Of a stretch of 47,777 nt of DNA, positions 24,155 to 32,101 are shown piece after piece. The DNA is from Paraburkholderia podalyriae. GTDB taxonomy: Bacteria > Pseudomonadota > Gammaproteobacteria > Burkholderiales > Burkholderiaceae. Location: positions 1 through 47,777 of the forward strand of contig NZ_VZQQ01000048.1 in assembly GCF_014397785.1 (NCBI RefSeq), in the 5' to 3' direction. Made by a program: the position numbers and the translations under genes. Numbering within the stretch: the first letter of the stretch is position 1; each line of letters begins with the position of its first letter. Below the pieces are notes generated by a model that worked only from the letters and a program-made list of their open reading frames with translations, ran no database searches and was not told where the DNA came from.

Positions 24155-27100
24155 CTACGTCGCGCTCAGGTTGAGCGTTTGCTCAAGCTCAGCGCCGGCG
24201 GTTTCGCCAACACGCCAGCGCGCCATCAAGCGATCCCACTTTGTCCGCACCGCGGCCAGGTTACGTGCCTTGACATGGCCGTAGCCGCGAATCTCTTCAG
24301 GCAGGCGCGCGATCTCAAGCGCCAACGTGAGGTTGTGGGTCGAGAGCGTCGTGAGAAGTTCTTCGATACAGGCGCGGTATTCGCCAATCAATGCACGCTC
24401 CGTCCTGCGTTCGTCGGTGTAGCCGAACGGATCCAGCCCGGTACCGCGCAGGCCCTTGAGCCTGGCGAGTCCGCGAAAAGCGCGGCGCATCCACGGGCCA
24501 AAGGCCTGCTTGACGAGTTCGCCCTTCTCGTTGTGTTTGGCCAGCAAAGGCGGCGCCAGATGATGAACAAGTTTGTAATCCCCTTCAAACATCGCCGCAA
24601 TTTTGGCGGTAAATTCTGGCGCGGTTTGCAGCCGCGCTACTTCGTATTCGTCCTTGTAAGCCATCAGTTTGAACAGATAACGCGCGACCGCCTCGGTGAG
24701 TTGGGTGCTGGCAAGCGGAGCTTCGGCAGCGCGCACCTTCTCGACGAACGAACTGTATCGACTGGCGTAGGCACGATTCTGGTAAGCAGTGAGGAACTCA
24801 ACGCGCTTGGCAACCATATCGGCGATCGATGGCTTTCTGACGAACTCGATCACCTTCGGGACCGCAAAGCTCGCTTGCACAGCCTGCAGATCGTGGGCGC
24901 AACGACGGCCCCACTCGAATGCCGCCTTGTTGTTTTCGACTTGCACCGCGTTCAATTCGATGGCTCGCATCAGCGCGTCACGCGACAGCGGCACGCGGCC
25001 TTTCTGCCATGCGTAGCCGAGCATCAGCAGGTTGGTGTAGATCGACTGCCCGAGTAGCGCGGTGGCGACCTGCTCGGCATCGAACATGCCAACGTGATCA
25101 GCGCCGACCGCCGCGGAGATGGAGGTCATGCAACGGTCGACCGGAGACTGCCAGTCTGGATTGCGGATCGCTTCCGCCGTCGGCACGCCGTGGGTGTTCA
25201 AGGCGACGAAAGTGTGACCTTGACGCATCGTCGCGAGCGTCGTCTTGTTGGCGCCCACGATCGCATCGCATGCGATCACCAGATCGGCCATGGCGACGGC
25301 GACCTTGGTTGCGTGAAGCGCCTCCGGGTCGCGGGCGATCTGGATATGGCTCCAGGTGGCGCCGCCCATTTGCGCCATGCCAGTGGCATCCTGCGTGATT
25401 ACGCCCTTGCCTTCCAGGTGGGCAGCCATGCCGAGCACCTGGCCGATGGTGACGACGCCGGTACCACCCACGCCCGCCACGACGATGCCCCATGCCAGAT
25501 CCGCCGCCGGCAACACCGGCTCGGGAATCGACGGGAAGTCGGTGTGCTTCGCCTTGCCTGCCGCCGCAGGCTTTCTGAGCTGCCCGCCCTCGACCGTGAC
25601 GAAGCTCGGACAGAAACCTTTGACGCAGGAAAAGTCCTTGTTGCAGGTGTCCTGATTGATGCGCCGTTTGCGGCCGAACTCGGTTTCCACGGGTTGAACC
25701 GCGAGACAGTTGCTTTGCACGGAACAGTCCCCGCAGCCCTCGCACACGAGTTCGTTGATGATCACACGCTTCGCCGGATCCGCCATGGTGCCGCGCTTGC
25801 GCTCGCGTCGCTTCTTGGTCGCACAGACCTGGTCGTAGACGATGACGGTGACGCCCGATACGTCGCGAAGCTCACGTTGCACGGCATCGAGATCGTCGCG
25901 GTGACGGACGGTGACGCCGGGCGCGAGGTTGGCCGTCCCGTCGTACCTGTCCGGCTCATCGGTGACAACGACGATCCGCTTCGTGCCTTCTGCCGCGAGC
26001 TCGCGCGTCATGGCCGGCACGTCGAGTTGCCCACCGACCGGCTGCCCGCCGGTCATGGCCACTGCGCTGTTAAACAGGATCTTATAGGTGACGTTGATGT
26101 CCGCAGCGATCGCTTGCCGGACAGCGAGCGACCCGGAATGGTTGTACGTGCCGTCGCCGAGATTGGCGAACATGTGCGAGCGCGTGCTGAACGGCGCCTG
26201 ACCGACCCATGGCACGCCTTCGCCGCCCATCTGGCTCCAGGAGGTCGTCGAACGGTCCATCCAGACCGCCATTCCATGACAGCCGATGCCGGCCATCGCG
26301 ATCGAGCCGTCAGGCACCTGGGTGCTCGTGTTGTGCGGGCAACCGGGGCAGAACCACGGCAGGCGATTGCCATCACTGCCGTCGTTGGCGACGAGTTCGC
26401 GTTCCTTGGCCTCGATGATTGCGATGCGCGCATCCATCCGCGCGGCGACGTCTTCAGGCACACCCAGCATCTTCAGGCGACGGGCAATAGCCTTGGCGAT
26501 GAGCGCAGGCGTGAGGTCTGCGTTGGCGCGCAGCAGCCAATTCGCGCCAGGGTTGCTGTGACTCCACTCTCCGCCAAAGTGTTCGCCATCGCGTTCGTTG
26601 TACTTGCCAATTACATGAGGCCGAGCGTTGGGCGCACAGTGATAGAGCTCGTCCTTGAGTTGCTGCTCGATCAGCGGGCGCTTTTCCTCGACAACAAGTA
26701 TTTCTCGCAGACCGTGTGCGAATTCGCGCACGCCGGTTGGCTCCAGCGGCCAGATCACGCTGACTTTGTGCAAACGGATGCCGAGGGTGCGGCACAGAGC
26801 GTCATCCAGGCCGAGGTCGGCCAGCGCTTGCCTCGTATCACTGAAGGCCTTGCCGCTCGCGATGATGCCGAAGCGATCCCGCGGCCCCTCGATCACGTTG
26901 CGATTGAGGCGGTTGGCGCGGATGTAGGCCAGCGCGGCCGGCCACTTGACCTCCATCAGCCGCGCTTCCTGAACCAGCGGTTCGTCCGGCCAACGGGCAT
27001 GAACGCCGCCTGGCGGCATCTGGAAGTCTTCGGGCAGCAGAATCGGAACGCGGCCAGCATCGACGACAACTGACGACGCCGCCTCGATCACCTCCTGAAC

Positions 27101-27736
27101 CGTTTTCATGCCAGCCCATAGACCGGAATAACGGCTCATCGCCAACGCATGAAGTCCGAGATCGAGAATCTCCTGAACACTCGCCGGAAAGAAGACCGGC
27201 ATCCCGCAAGCGATCAGGGTCGGGTCGCTTTGATGCGCAAGGGTGCTGCTCTTGGACAGATGATCGTCACCGGCCACCGCGAGCACGCCGCCCAGCGGCG
27301 CGGTGCCAGCCAGGTTGGCATGCTTCAGTGCGTCTGCGCTGCGGTCCACGCCCGGTCCCTTCGCGTACCAGATCCCGAACACGCCATCGTACTTCCTGGT
27401 GGCGGGATCGAAATCAAGCTGCTGCGATCCCCAGACGGCCGTAGCGGCCAGTTCCTCGTTGAGGCCGGGCTGGAACACGACGTGGTGAGCAGCGAGATGT
27501 TTTTTCGCTTGCCACAGTGCCTGGTCATAAGTGCCGAGCGGCGAGCCCCGGTAGCCAGAAATGAAGGCCGCGGTATTGTGTCCCGCGCGTGCATCGCGTT
27601 CGCGCTGCAGCATCGGCAGGCGCACGAGCGCCTGGACGCCGTTCATGAACGCGTGGCCCGTCTCCAGCGTGTATTTGTCGTCGAGTGTGACGACTTCGAG
27701 AGCCTTGCGGGTGGCATCGGAAAGCGGGGCATTCAT
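24155..27736 (-). CDS. Fused indolepyruvate-type 2-oxoacid:ferredoxin oxidoreductase
   Basis: A 1193-residue thiamine diphosphate enzyme that decarboxylates 2-oxoacids (aryl pyruvates in characterised relatives) to acyl-CoA. Order: an N-terminal pyruvate-oxidoreductase-like domain (FISGYRGSPLGTYD), a TPP-binding domain (WFCPGCPHNTSTQ, then GIGCHGMAVWMDR), cysteine clusters near residues 663-700 (CEGCGDC and CNKDFSCVKGFC), a gamma domain from about residue 750 (GVGGTGVVTIGQVLG) and a DUF6537-like tail. This single-chain form is typical of aerobic proteobacteria. It is last in the leftward SAF-UxaA-GntR-Ldh run, 66 bp after the Ldh gene, and could turn the 2-oxoacid made by the Ldh enzyme into an acyl-CoA. 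The actual substrate is unknown. Confidence 0.9.
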   Translation of the reverse strand: MNAPLSDATRKALEVVTLDDKYTLETGHAFMNGVQALVRLPMLQRERDARAGHNTAAFISGYRGSPLGTYDQALWQAKKHLAAHHVVFQPGLNEELAATAVWGSQQLDFDPATRKYDGVFGIWYAKGPGVDRSADALKHANLAGTAPLGGVLAVAGDDHLSKSSTLAHQSDPTLIACGMPVFFPASVQEILDLGLHALAMSRYSGLWAGMKTVQEVIEAASSVVVDAGRVPILLPEDFQMPPGGVHARWPDEPLVQEARLMEVKWPAALAYIRANRLNRNVIEGPRDRFGIIASGKAFSDTRQALADLGLDDALCRTLGIRLHKVSVIWPLEPTGVREFAHGLREILVVEEKRPLIEQQLKDELYHCAPNARPHVIGKYNERDGEHFGGEWSHSNPGANWLLRANADLTPALIAKAIARRLKMLGVPEDVAARMDARIAIIEAKERELVANDGSDGNRLPWFCPGCPHNTSTQVPDGSIAMAGIGCHGMAVWMDRSTTSWSQMGGEGVPWVGQAPFSTRSHMFANLGDGTYNHSGSLAVRQAIAADINVTYKILFNSAVAMTGGQPVGGQLDVPAMTRELAAEGTKRIVVVTDEPDRYDGTANLAPGVTVRHRDDLDAVQRELRDVSGVTVIVYDQVCATKKRRERKRGTMADPAKRVIINELVCEGCGDCSVQSNCLAVQPVETEFGRKRRINQDTCNKDFSCVKGFCPSFVTVEGGQLRKPAAAGKAKHTDFPSIPEPVLPAADLAWGIVVAGVGGTGVVTIGQVLGMAAHLEGKGVITQDATGMAQMGGATWSHIQIARDPEALHATKVAVAMADLVIACDAIVGANKTTLATMRQGHTFVALNTHGVPTAEAIRNPDWQSPVDRCMTSISAAVGADHVGMFDAEQVATALLGQSIYTNLLMLGYAWQKGRVPLSRDALMRAIELNAVQVENNKAAFEWGRRCAHDLQAVQASFAVPKVIEFVRKPSIADMVAKRVEFLTAYQNRAYASRYSSFVEKVRAAEAPLASTQLTEAVARYLFKLMAYKDEYEVARLQTAPEFTAKIAAMFEGDYKLVHHLAPPLLAKHNEKGELVKQAFGPWMRRAFRGLARLKGLRGTGLDPFGYTDERRTERALIGEYRACIEELLTTLSTHNLTLALEIARLPEEIRGYGHVKARNLAAVRTKWDRLMARWRVGETAGAELEQTLNLSAT

Positions 27737-27802
27737 GTAGCGGTTACTCCGAAGTGGTGAGCGGGCGGCAGGCGAGAGTGCCCGGGCCGCTTACGTCGCG
27801 AT

Positions 27803-28876
27803 TCATTGATCCCGACGGGTGTCAGTAGGTTGTGTCGTTGATGCCGGGAAGCTGATGCCGAACTGCTCACCCAGCGCGCGAAGCTCCTGCGCGATCTCGG
27901 GGGGCAGCATGATGCCGCGCTGCCGGCGCTCGCGTTCCATTGCGTCGCCACGGTGGCCAGGCAGCCTCGCGTCGTCGCCGCCCGAGTTCAGGTAGGTCCC
28001 GGTCCATTGCGACATGTATTCGTCAAAGACTCCCTGCGTGGCAAATGCGCCGGGTTTCACCATCCAGAGGAAGCCACCCTGTCGTCCTGCGGCGCCCGCC
28101 TTCTGAACATCGTCTCTTGCGGTGCCGAGCGAATCTGCGGTGGCGGTCAGTGCACCAGCGAGGCATTCCACCATCATCGCAATGCCGATTCCCTTGTGTC
28201 CGCCCATAGGCAGCAGCGAGCCACCTAGCGCGCGATCCGCGTCGGTGGTCGGCGTACCCGACGCGTCCAGCGCCCAGCCAGCGGGGATCGGCTTACCTTC
28301 GCGTGCGGCGAGCAGAATATGTCCGCGCGCGGCGACGCTGCACGCGATGTCGAAAACGAGCGGAGCCTGGCCAGGCACAGGACAACCGAAGGCAATCGGG
28401 TTGTGGCCGATGGCTGCGTGCTGGAAGCCTTCCATCGCGAGGATCGGCGGCGTACGTTGGCCGATCATGCTGAATGCACCCGCCTCGGCGCCGAGCAAGG
28501 CGTGGATGCCGAGCGCGCCGAGGTGGCCGCTCGATTGCACCGCAATCAGCACCGATGCGCTGGTTGCGAGGGCCTCGATCCCGAGTCGTACCGCGTAGGG
28601 GCCGGCGAGTTGTCCCATCGCGCCGTCTGCATCGAGCACGATCCCGCCTGGGAACGTGCGGTGGCGCATGGTTGGGCGCGGGTTGAAGTCGCCTGCTCGC
28701 AGACGCTCGGTATAAGAGGCCATGCGCGTCATGCCGTGTGTCTTATAGCCTCGCAGTTCGCTGCGCACCAGCACGGCGGCGGCTTCGACCGCCTGGTCAG
28801 CTGGCATGCTGCAGGCTTCGAAGATCCGCGCTGTCCAGTCCTCGAGTGCCTGACAATTCCATTGGTTATTCGCCAT
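27803..28876 (-). CDS. Ldh-family (malate/sulfolactate-type) 2-hydroxyacid dehydrogenase
   Basis: A 357-residue NAD(P)-dependent dehydrogenase of the MDH/LDH type 2 family (ComC, YlbC, AllD relatives). Visible motifs are RGYKTHGMTRM with the conserved HG, SSGHLGALG in the nucleotide region, and GGHKGIGIAMM. Family members oxidise malate, ureidoglycolate, sulfolactate or other 2-hydroxyacids, so the substrate cannot be assigned. The chosen ATG at 28876 has AGGA upstream and begins MANNQWNC; the open frame to 29056 runs into the regulator gene. It lies 8 bp after the GntR gene in the same operon. Confidence 0.85.
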   Translation of the reverse strand: MANNQWNCQALEDWTARIFEACSMPADQAVEAAAVLVRSELRGYKTHGMTRMASYTERLRAGDFNPRPTMRHRTFPGGIVLDADGAMGQLAGPYAVRLGIEALATSASVLIAVQSSGHLGALGIHALLGAEAGAFSMIGQRTPPILAMEGFQHAAIGHNPIAFGCPVPGQAPLVFDIACSVAARGHILLAAREGKPIPAGWALDASGTPTTDADRALGGSLLPMGGHKGIGIAMMVECLAGALTATADSLGTARDDVQKAGAAGRQGGFLWMVKPGAFATQGVFDEYMSQWTGTYLNSGGDDARLPGHRGDAMERERRQRGIMLPPEIAQELRALGEQFGISFPASTTQPTDTRRDQ

Positions 28877-28884
28877 CGCTGTTC

Positions 28885-29577
28885 CTAACTCATGACCACG
28901 AGACGTTCTGAAAACGGCCCGGAATACACGCATTGGTAATAAAGGGGCTGGTCGCGCAACGTGTAACCACGCAATTCCATGATGAAGCCGGGCGCGTCCG
29001 TCCTCGACTCGAGCTCGCGAGCGGCCGTGGCGGGAAGCGCCGCGAAGCGGATCCACTGGTCGACTCGCAGCGTGGGCAGCGAGAGCCGCTGGCCGAGCAG
29101 TTCACGCAGGTTCTTCTCGAGCGAAACGCGGTCGAGATCGCCCAGTTGCGCGAAGTGGTCCTCCCGCAACCAGAACTCGCTGTAGAGATCAACGCGTCCG
29201 CCGATGCTGATGGACCGCTCGATGCGGACGAACTCCTCGCCACCGAGGAACGTTGACCACGGTCCGTTGCGCTTCAGCCGCTTGACGGAGCGTGCATGCA
29301 CGTAGGACGCCAGCTCTTTGTTCTCCGCGTCGCGAAAGCGCAGGTAGCGCACGTCAGCGGGCGCCACCTGGGTGCCCGAGACAAACGTTCCCCGGCCTTG
29401 CTCGCGGGTGATCAGTCCAGAGTGCACCAGCCGGGCGAGAGCCTTCTGAATGGTGCCTACGCTCACGCCGTGACTCGCCGCGAGTTCTCCCTCGGAGGGC
29501 AACTTGTCCCCCTCGCGGAGCGACCCGGATTCGATGTGACGGATGATGGCGTCGGCCACGCTGGCAAGCTTGGTCAC
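28885..29577 (-). CDS. GntR-family (HutC/UTRA) transcriptional regulator, copy 1
   Basis: A 230-residue regulator. The N-terminal winged helix-turn-helix (LPSEGELAASHGVSVGTIQK) is followed by a UTRA effector domain of the HutC/FarR type (about residues 90-225). I place the start at GTG 29577, with GAGG just upstream at the uxaA stop, because copy 2 at 43640 starts at the equivalent point (MTKLSSVADAIIRH); the frame is open to 29619. It sits inside the leftward operon, between uxaA and the dehydrogenase, so it is autoregulated if that operon is its target. The proposed operator is the CCTATATAG element at 31044 and 31143. Confidence 0.88.
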   Translation of the reverse strand: MTKLASVADAIIRHIESGSLREGDKLPSEGELAASHGVSVGTIQKALARLVHSGLITREQGRGTFVSGTQVAPADVRYLRFRDAENKELASYVHARSVKRLKRNGPWSTFLGGEEFVRIERSISIGGRVDLYSEFWLREDHFAQLGDLDRVSLEKNLRELLGQRLSLPTLRVDQWIRFAALPATAARELESRTDAPGFIMELRGYTLRDQPLYYQCVYSGPFSERLVVMS

Positions 29578-29587
29578 TTCGGTATCC

Positions 29588-30742
29588 TCAAAGGCTGCGT
29601 TCGAACCGGCTGATCGCAATCTCCCGGACGTTCAGCACTTCGCTCGTGAGTTGCGTACCGGAGGCGACGTCCACTGCGTACTCGAAGAGCTGATCACCGA
29701 GCGCGGAAATTTTCATTCCGGCTTCGAGAATCCCGCTGACATCGAAATCGATATTGTCCGCCATCGTGCGAACCGTATTCAGGTTGCCGCAGACCTTGAC
29801 TGTCGGCGCGATGGTATTGCCGATGGGATTGCCGACGCCGGTGCCAAAGAAGATCAGCTGGCAGCCGCTTGCGGCCATCGCGGTCAGGTTTTCGACGGCA
29901 GCTGCCGGCGCGTCCATAAAGTGCAGGCCCTTGCGCTTCGGCGCTTCGCCGTAGCCGAGAACGCCGACCAGCGGGCTCGAACCGGCCTTCGCCATCGCGC
30001 CAAGCGCCTTTTCTTCGACGGTCGTCAGGCCGCCGCGCTTGTTGTCAGGCGACGGTTGTGCGTCGCGCATGTCGACGCCGCGGCTGATCGCGACGTTCTC
30101 CATGTTGCGCACGGCGTCCACGAAGGCCTTTCTGACCGAATCGTCGGCGGCGCGTGCGGCAAACAGGTGGTCCGCGCCAATGAACTCCGACGTTTCCGAA
30201 ATGATGACCGTGGCGCCCGCTTCGATCAGATGATCGGCCATGCGACCGATAGTCGGATTGCAGCTGAGCCCCGAGGTTGTGTCCGATCCGCCGCATTCCA
30301 CGCCGATGATCAGTTCAGAAACGGGGCACGGCTCCCGTCTGGCCCTGGATGCGCCCAGCGCGAGCCGCGCGGCCCGCCGGGTGCCGTCGGCAATGCAGTT
30401 GATGGTGCCATCGGGCTGCAGGTGGACCGCTTCGACCGGCTTGCCGGTGGACCGGATGCGGCGCGCCACTTCCTCGGTCGACGACGGTTCCAGTCCAACC
30501 AGCAGCACGGCTGCGATATTGGGATTGCGCCCGAGGCCGGCCAGTGAATCGAAGGTGAAATCCAGGTCGGCGCCGAACTGTCCACGCACGAAAAGCGTGG
30601 TGATAGGAACGCAACCGTTCACTGCCTGGGCAATTGCCCGCGTAGCTGGGTTGCAGTTGTCCATGACGGAAATCACCGCCACCCAGTTGCGTACGCCGAC
30701 GGCGCCATTTTCACGCCGGTAGCCAAGAAATGTTTGCATCAT
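29588..30742 (-). CDS. UxaA-family dehydratase/lyase, large subunit
   Basis: A 384-residue protein of the altronate dehydratase C-terminal family, which also includes galactarate dehydratase and the sulfolactate sulfo-lyase subunit SuyB. It has the N-terminal FLGYRRENGAVGVRNWVAV and the conserved VECGGSDTTSGLSCNP. Reactions in the family remove water (or sulfite) from a hydroxyacid at a metal centre, giving a 2-oxo product. The large and small (SAF) domains are separate genes here, 4 bp apart, as in SuyAB and some UxaA systems. A sulfolactate role is possible given the Ldh neighbour, but no sulfite exporter or other sulfonate gene is seen, so the substrate stays open. Confidence 0.85.
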   Translation of the reverse strand: MMQTFLGYRRENGAVGVRNWVAVISVMDNCNPATRAIAQAVNGCVPITTLFVRGQFGADLDFTFDSLAGLGRNPNIAAVLLVGLEPSSTEEVARRIRSTGKPVEAVHLQPDGTINCIADGTRRAARLALGASRARREPCPVSELIIGVECGGSDTTSGLSCNPTIGRMADHLIEAGATVIISETSEFIGADHLFAARAADDSVRKAFVDAVRNMENVAISRGVDMRDAQPSPDNKRGGLTTVEEKALGAMAKAGSSPLVGVLGYGEAPKRKGLHFMDAPAAAVENLTAMAASGCQLIFFGTGVGNPIGNTIAPTVKVCGNLNTVRTMADNIDFDVSGILEAGMKISALGDQLFEYAVDVASGTQLTSEVLNVREIAISRFERSL

Positions 30743-30746
30743 CTGC

Positions 30747-31037
30747 TTACCCCTTATTCAGGTCGCCGCGCCCGCGGGCGGACTCAATGTTATGAACGTG
30801 GGTGTGCTCACCCACCTTGAGCGCACAGCTGGCCTTGCCGATGATTTGGCCGTACTTGAGCACATTTGCGCCTTGCGGGGTGTCGGCGACACAGACCTTG
30901 TGACCGAATGGCACATCCTGGAGCAGCGTGACATGGCCAGACGCCTCTCCCTGCAGGGTGCAGGCTTCTCCGGCGCGTCCGGAGTCGATCAGCGTAGCCA
31001 CATTGTCGGACCGGTTAAGTACGATGGCGCGAGACAT
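30747..31037 (-). CDS. SAF-domain small subunit of the UxaA-family enzyme
   Basis: A 96-residue protein covering just the SAF domain (UxaA N-terminal, SuyA-like), with DVPFGHKVCVADTPQGANVL and the closing GQIIGKASCALKVGEHTHVHN. The histidine-rich end (HTHVHN) is the usual signature. It begins the leftward operon. The start at 31037 has AGGA eight bases upstream, and that ribosome site lies inside the proposed operator at 31044-31059, so a bound repressor would sit on the start of the mRNA. An open frame continues upstream to 31340, but it crosses both promoters and is not coding. Confidence 0.85.
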   Translation of the reverse strand: MSRAIVLNRSDNVATLIDSGRAGEACTLQGEASGHVTLLQDVPFGHKVCVADTPQGANVLKYGQIIGKASCALKVGEHTHVHNIESARGRGDLNKG

Positions 31038-31043
31038 GATCAA

Positions 31044-31059
31044 AGTCCTATATAGAAGT
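31044..31059. promoter_or_regulatory. Proposed GntR operator O1
   Basis: AGTCCTATATAGAAGT matches O2 at 31143 in 14 of 16 positions and shares the CCTATATAG core with the palindrome at 44460. It lies a few bases downstream of the leftward -10 element, at about +2 to +17, a place where a repressor blocks transcription. Binding by the GntR protein is inferred. Confidence 0.6.
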
Positions 31060-31067
31060 GTGATTGA

Positions 31068-31096
31068 AATGTAGCCAGCGTGCGGCGCACAGTCAA
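31068..31096 (-). promoter_or_regulatory. Sigma-70 promoter of the leftward SAF-uxaA operon
   Basis: On the minus strand, TTGACT (31096-31091), 17 bases, then TACATT (31073-31068). This is close to consensus with ideal spacing. Transcription would begin near 31061, directly ahead of operator O1. Confidence 0.7.
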
Positions 31097-31142
31097 GGAA
31101 AATTCGCCTAGGTACTTGCACTAGCCGGCCGCATCGGAAATA

Positions 31143-31158
31143 ACACCTATATAGAAGT
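31143..31158. promoter_or_regulatory. Proposed GntR operator O2
   Basis: ACACCTATATAGAAGT, the second copy of the element, lies immediately upstream of the rightward -35 (31161). Its left half equals that of the perfect palindrome at 44460. Its position suits steric repression of the rightward promoter. Confidence 0.6.
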
Positions 31159-31160
31159 TC

Positions 31161-31190
31161 TTGACGATGACGCACAGGGACGCCTATATT
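31161..31190 (+). promoter_or_regulatory. Sigma-70 promoter of the rightward operon
   Basis: TTGACG (31161-31166), 18 bases, TATATT (31185-31190). It is near consensus and about 50 bp before the first rightward gene at 31240. Confidence 0.7.
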
Positions 31191-31239
31191 CGATACCAAT
31201 GACGGTGCAGTTCTGCCGGGATCAACAGGAGACGCAGAC

Positions 31240-31695
31240 ATGAAGGTGGCTTCACACCTCGAGACGATTCGGAGACTGGAGGGGCTGCGCGCCCGGCTCG
31301 AACCGTTGGATGACTTCGAGCTGTGGTTCTGGGCAGGCATGACAGCCGGGACGCACGCCGTGAATGCCGCACTCCACCATGCAGCGGTGACGCGTGACGA
31401 CGATGTGTTTCCGACTCAGCCTGGCGTCTATCTGGTTGCGCAGCCAGACGGATCGCTCAAGCCTGCTTTTCATCCGCTGGCAGATGTGCTGCATGTTGGC
31501 CGCCCGAAGGTGGAGGCGGCGGTGCCAGAAGACGTCGCGGCGATGATGCACCAGATGGAGATCATCGAACGGCATCGCGACCCGTGCGTGCGGGATGGCG
31601 TCGCGCCCAGTGTGGCGATCGTGGATGAATGCGCTGCTGCGCTGGGCGAGTGTCTTCGGTTGTTGAACAAGCGAATGGAGGAAAGCGCCACATGA
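31240..31695 (+). CDS. Small uncharacterised protein A of a paralogous pair
   Basis: A 151-residue soluble, mainly helical protein that I do not recognise. It has no signal peptide or membrane segment. Its core AGTHAVNAALHHAAVT (about residues 36-51) recurs as AGTHWLNAELHRSGVT in the next protein, and later segments also align (MEIIERHRDPCVRDG with LSEIEDLRAPFVRGN). It is therefore a paralogue of the downstream product, and the conserved His residues may be structural or metal-binding. It is first in the rightward operon, behind a good promoter, and overlaps the next gene by four bases (ATGA). The context implies a role with the UxaA/Ldh/TauD enzymes, perhaps as one chain of a heteromer. Function unknown. 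Confidence 0.8.
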   Translation: MKVASHLETIRRLEGLRARLEPLDDFELWFWAGMTAGTHAVNAALHHAAVTRDDDVFPTQPGVYLVAQPDGSLKPAFHPLADVLHVGRPKVEAAVPEDVAAMMHQMEIIERHRDPCVRDGVAPSVAIVDECAAALGECLRLLNKRMEESAT

Positions 31696-32060
31696 ATACC
31701 GAGCACCATATGGCTGCGGCAGCGCGCATCGAGCACTCGCTCGAAAAGTGCCTTCCGCAAGACTGCGAGATGAAGATTGAAGGGGCGATGCTGGCCGGCA
31801 CGCATTGGCTCAACGCCGAGCTGCATCGCTCGGGCGTGACGCTGCCAGCGAGTGACGTTATGCATACCTACCTTCTGACGGTCAACGAATATCGACGGCT
31901 GTGCGTCGCGGACGGCGAGATGGTTCGCGCGCTGTCGGAGATCGAAGATTTGCGTGCGCCATTCGTGCGCGGCAACTGGCCGGGCGCGCAGGCGGCAGCG
32001 GACCGTGCGCTCGCGCTGCTAGCGGTGATTCGCACAAGGGTGATGGCGGGCGCCGGCTGA
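31692..32060 (+). CDS. Small uncharacterised protein B of a paralogous pair
   Basis: A 122-residue helical protein, the shorter partner of the preceding gene. It keeps MLAGTHWLNAELHRSGVT (about residues 35-52) and EIEDLRAPFVRGN, but lacks a stretch of about 30 residues between them (the segment around VYLVAQPDGSLKP in protein A). The start at 31692 forms an ATGA overlap with the previous stop, so the two are probably made in matched amounts. The open frame upstream to 31629 belongs to protein A. No enzyme motif was recognised. Confidence 0.78.
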   Translation: MNTEHHMAAAARIEHSLEKCLPQDCEMKIEGAMLAGTHWLNAELHRSGVTLPASDVMHTYLLTVNEYRRLCVADGEMVRALSEIEDLRAPFVRGNWPGAQAAADRALALLAVIRTRVMAGAG

Positions 32061-32101
32061 TCGGGATCAGAAGCGCCCCATATTCAACGGAGGAGACAAC
32101 A

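Noticed and set aside
25094..27073. 659-codon open frame on the plus strand
   Set aside because: Opposite-strand shadow of the fused oxidoreductase, whose domains are continuous on the minus strand.
29588..31037. Firm assignment as sulfolactate sulfo-lyase SuyAB
   Set aside because: The split SAF/large layout and the Ldh neighbour fit, but no sulfite exporter, sulfonate transporter or diagnostic residue was found. Only the family level is supported.
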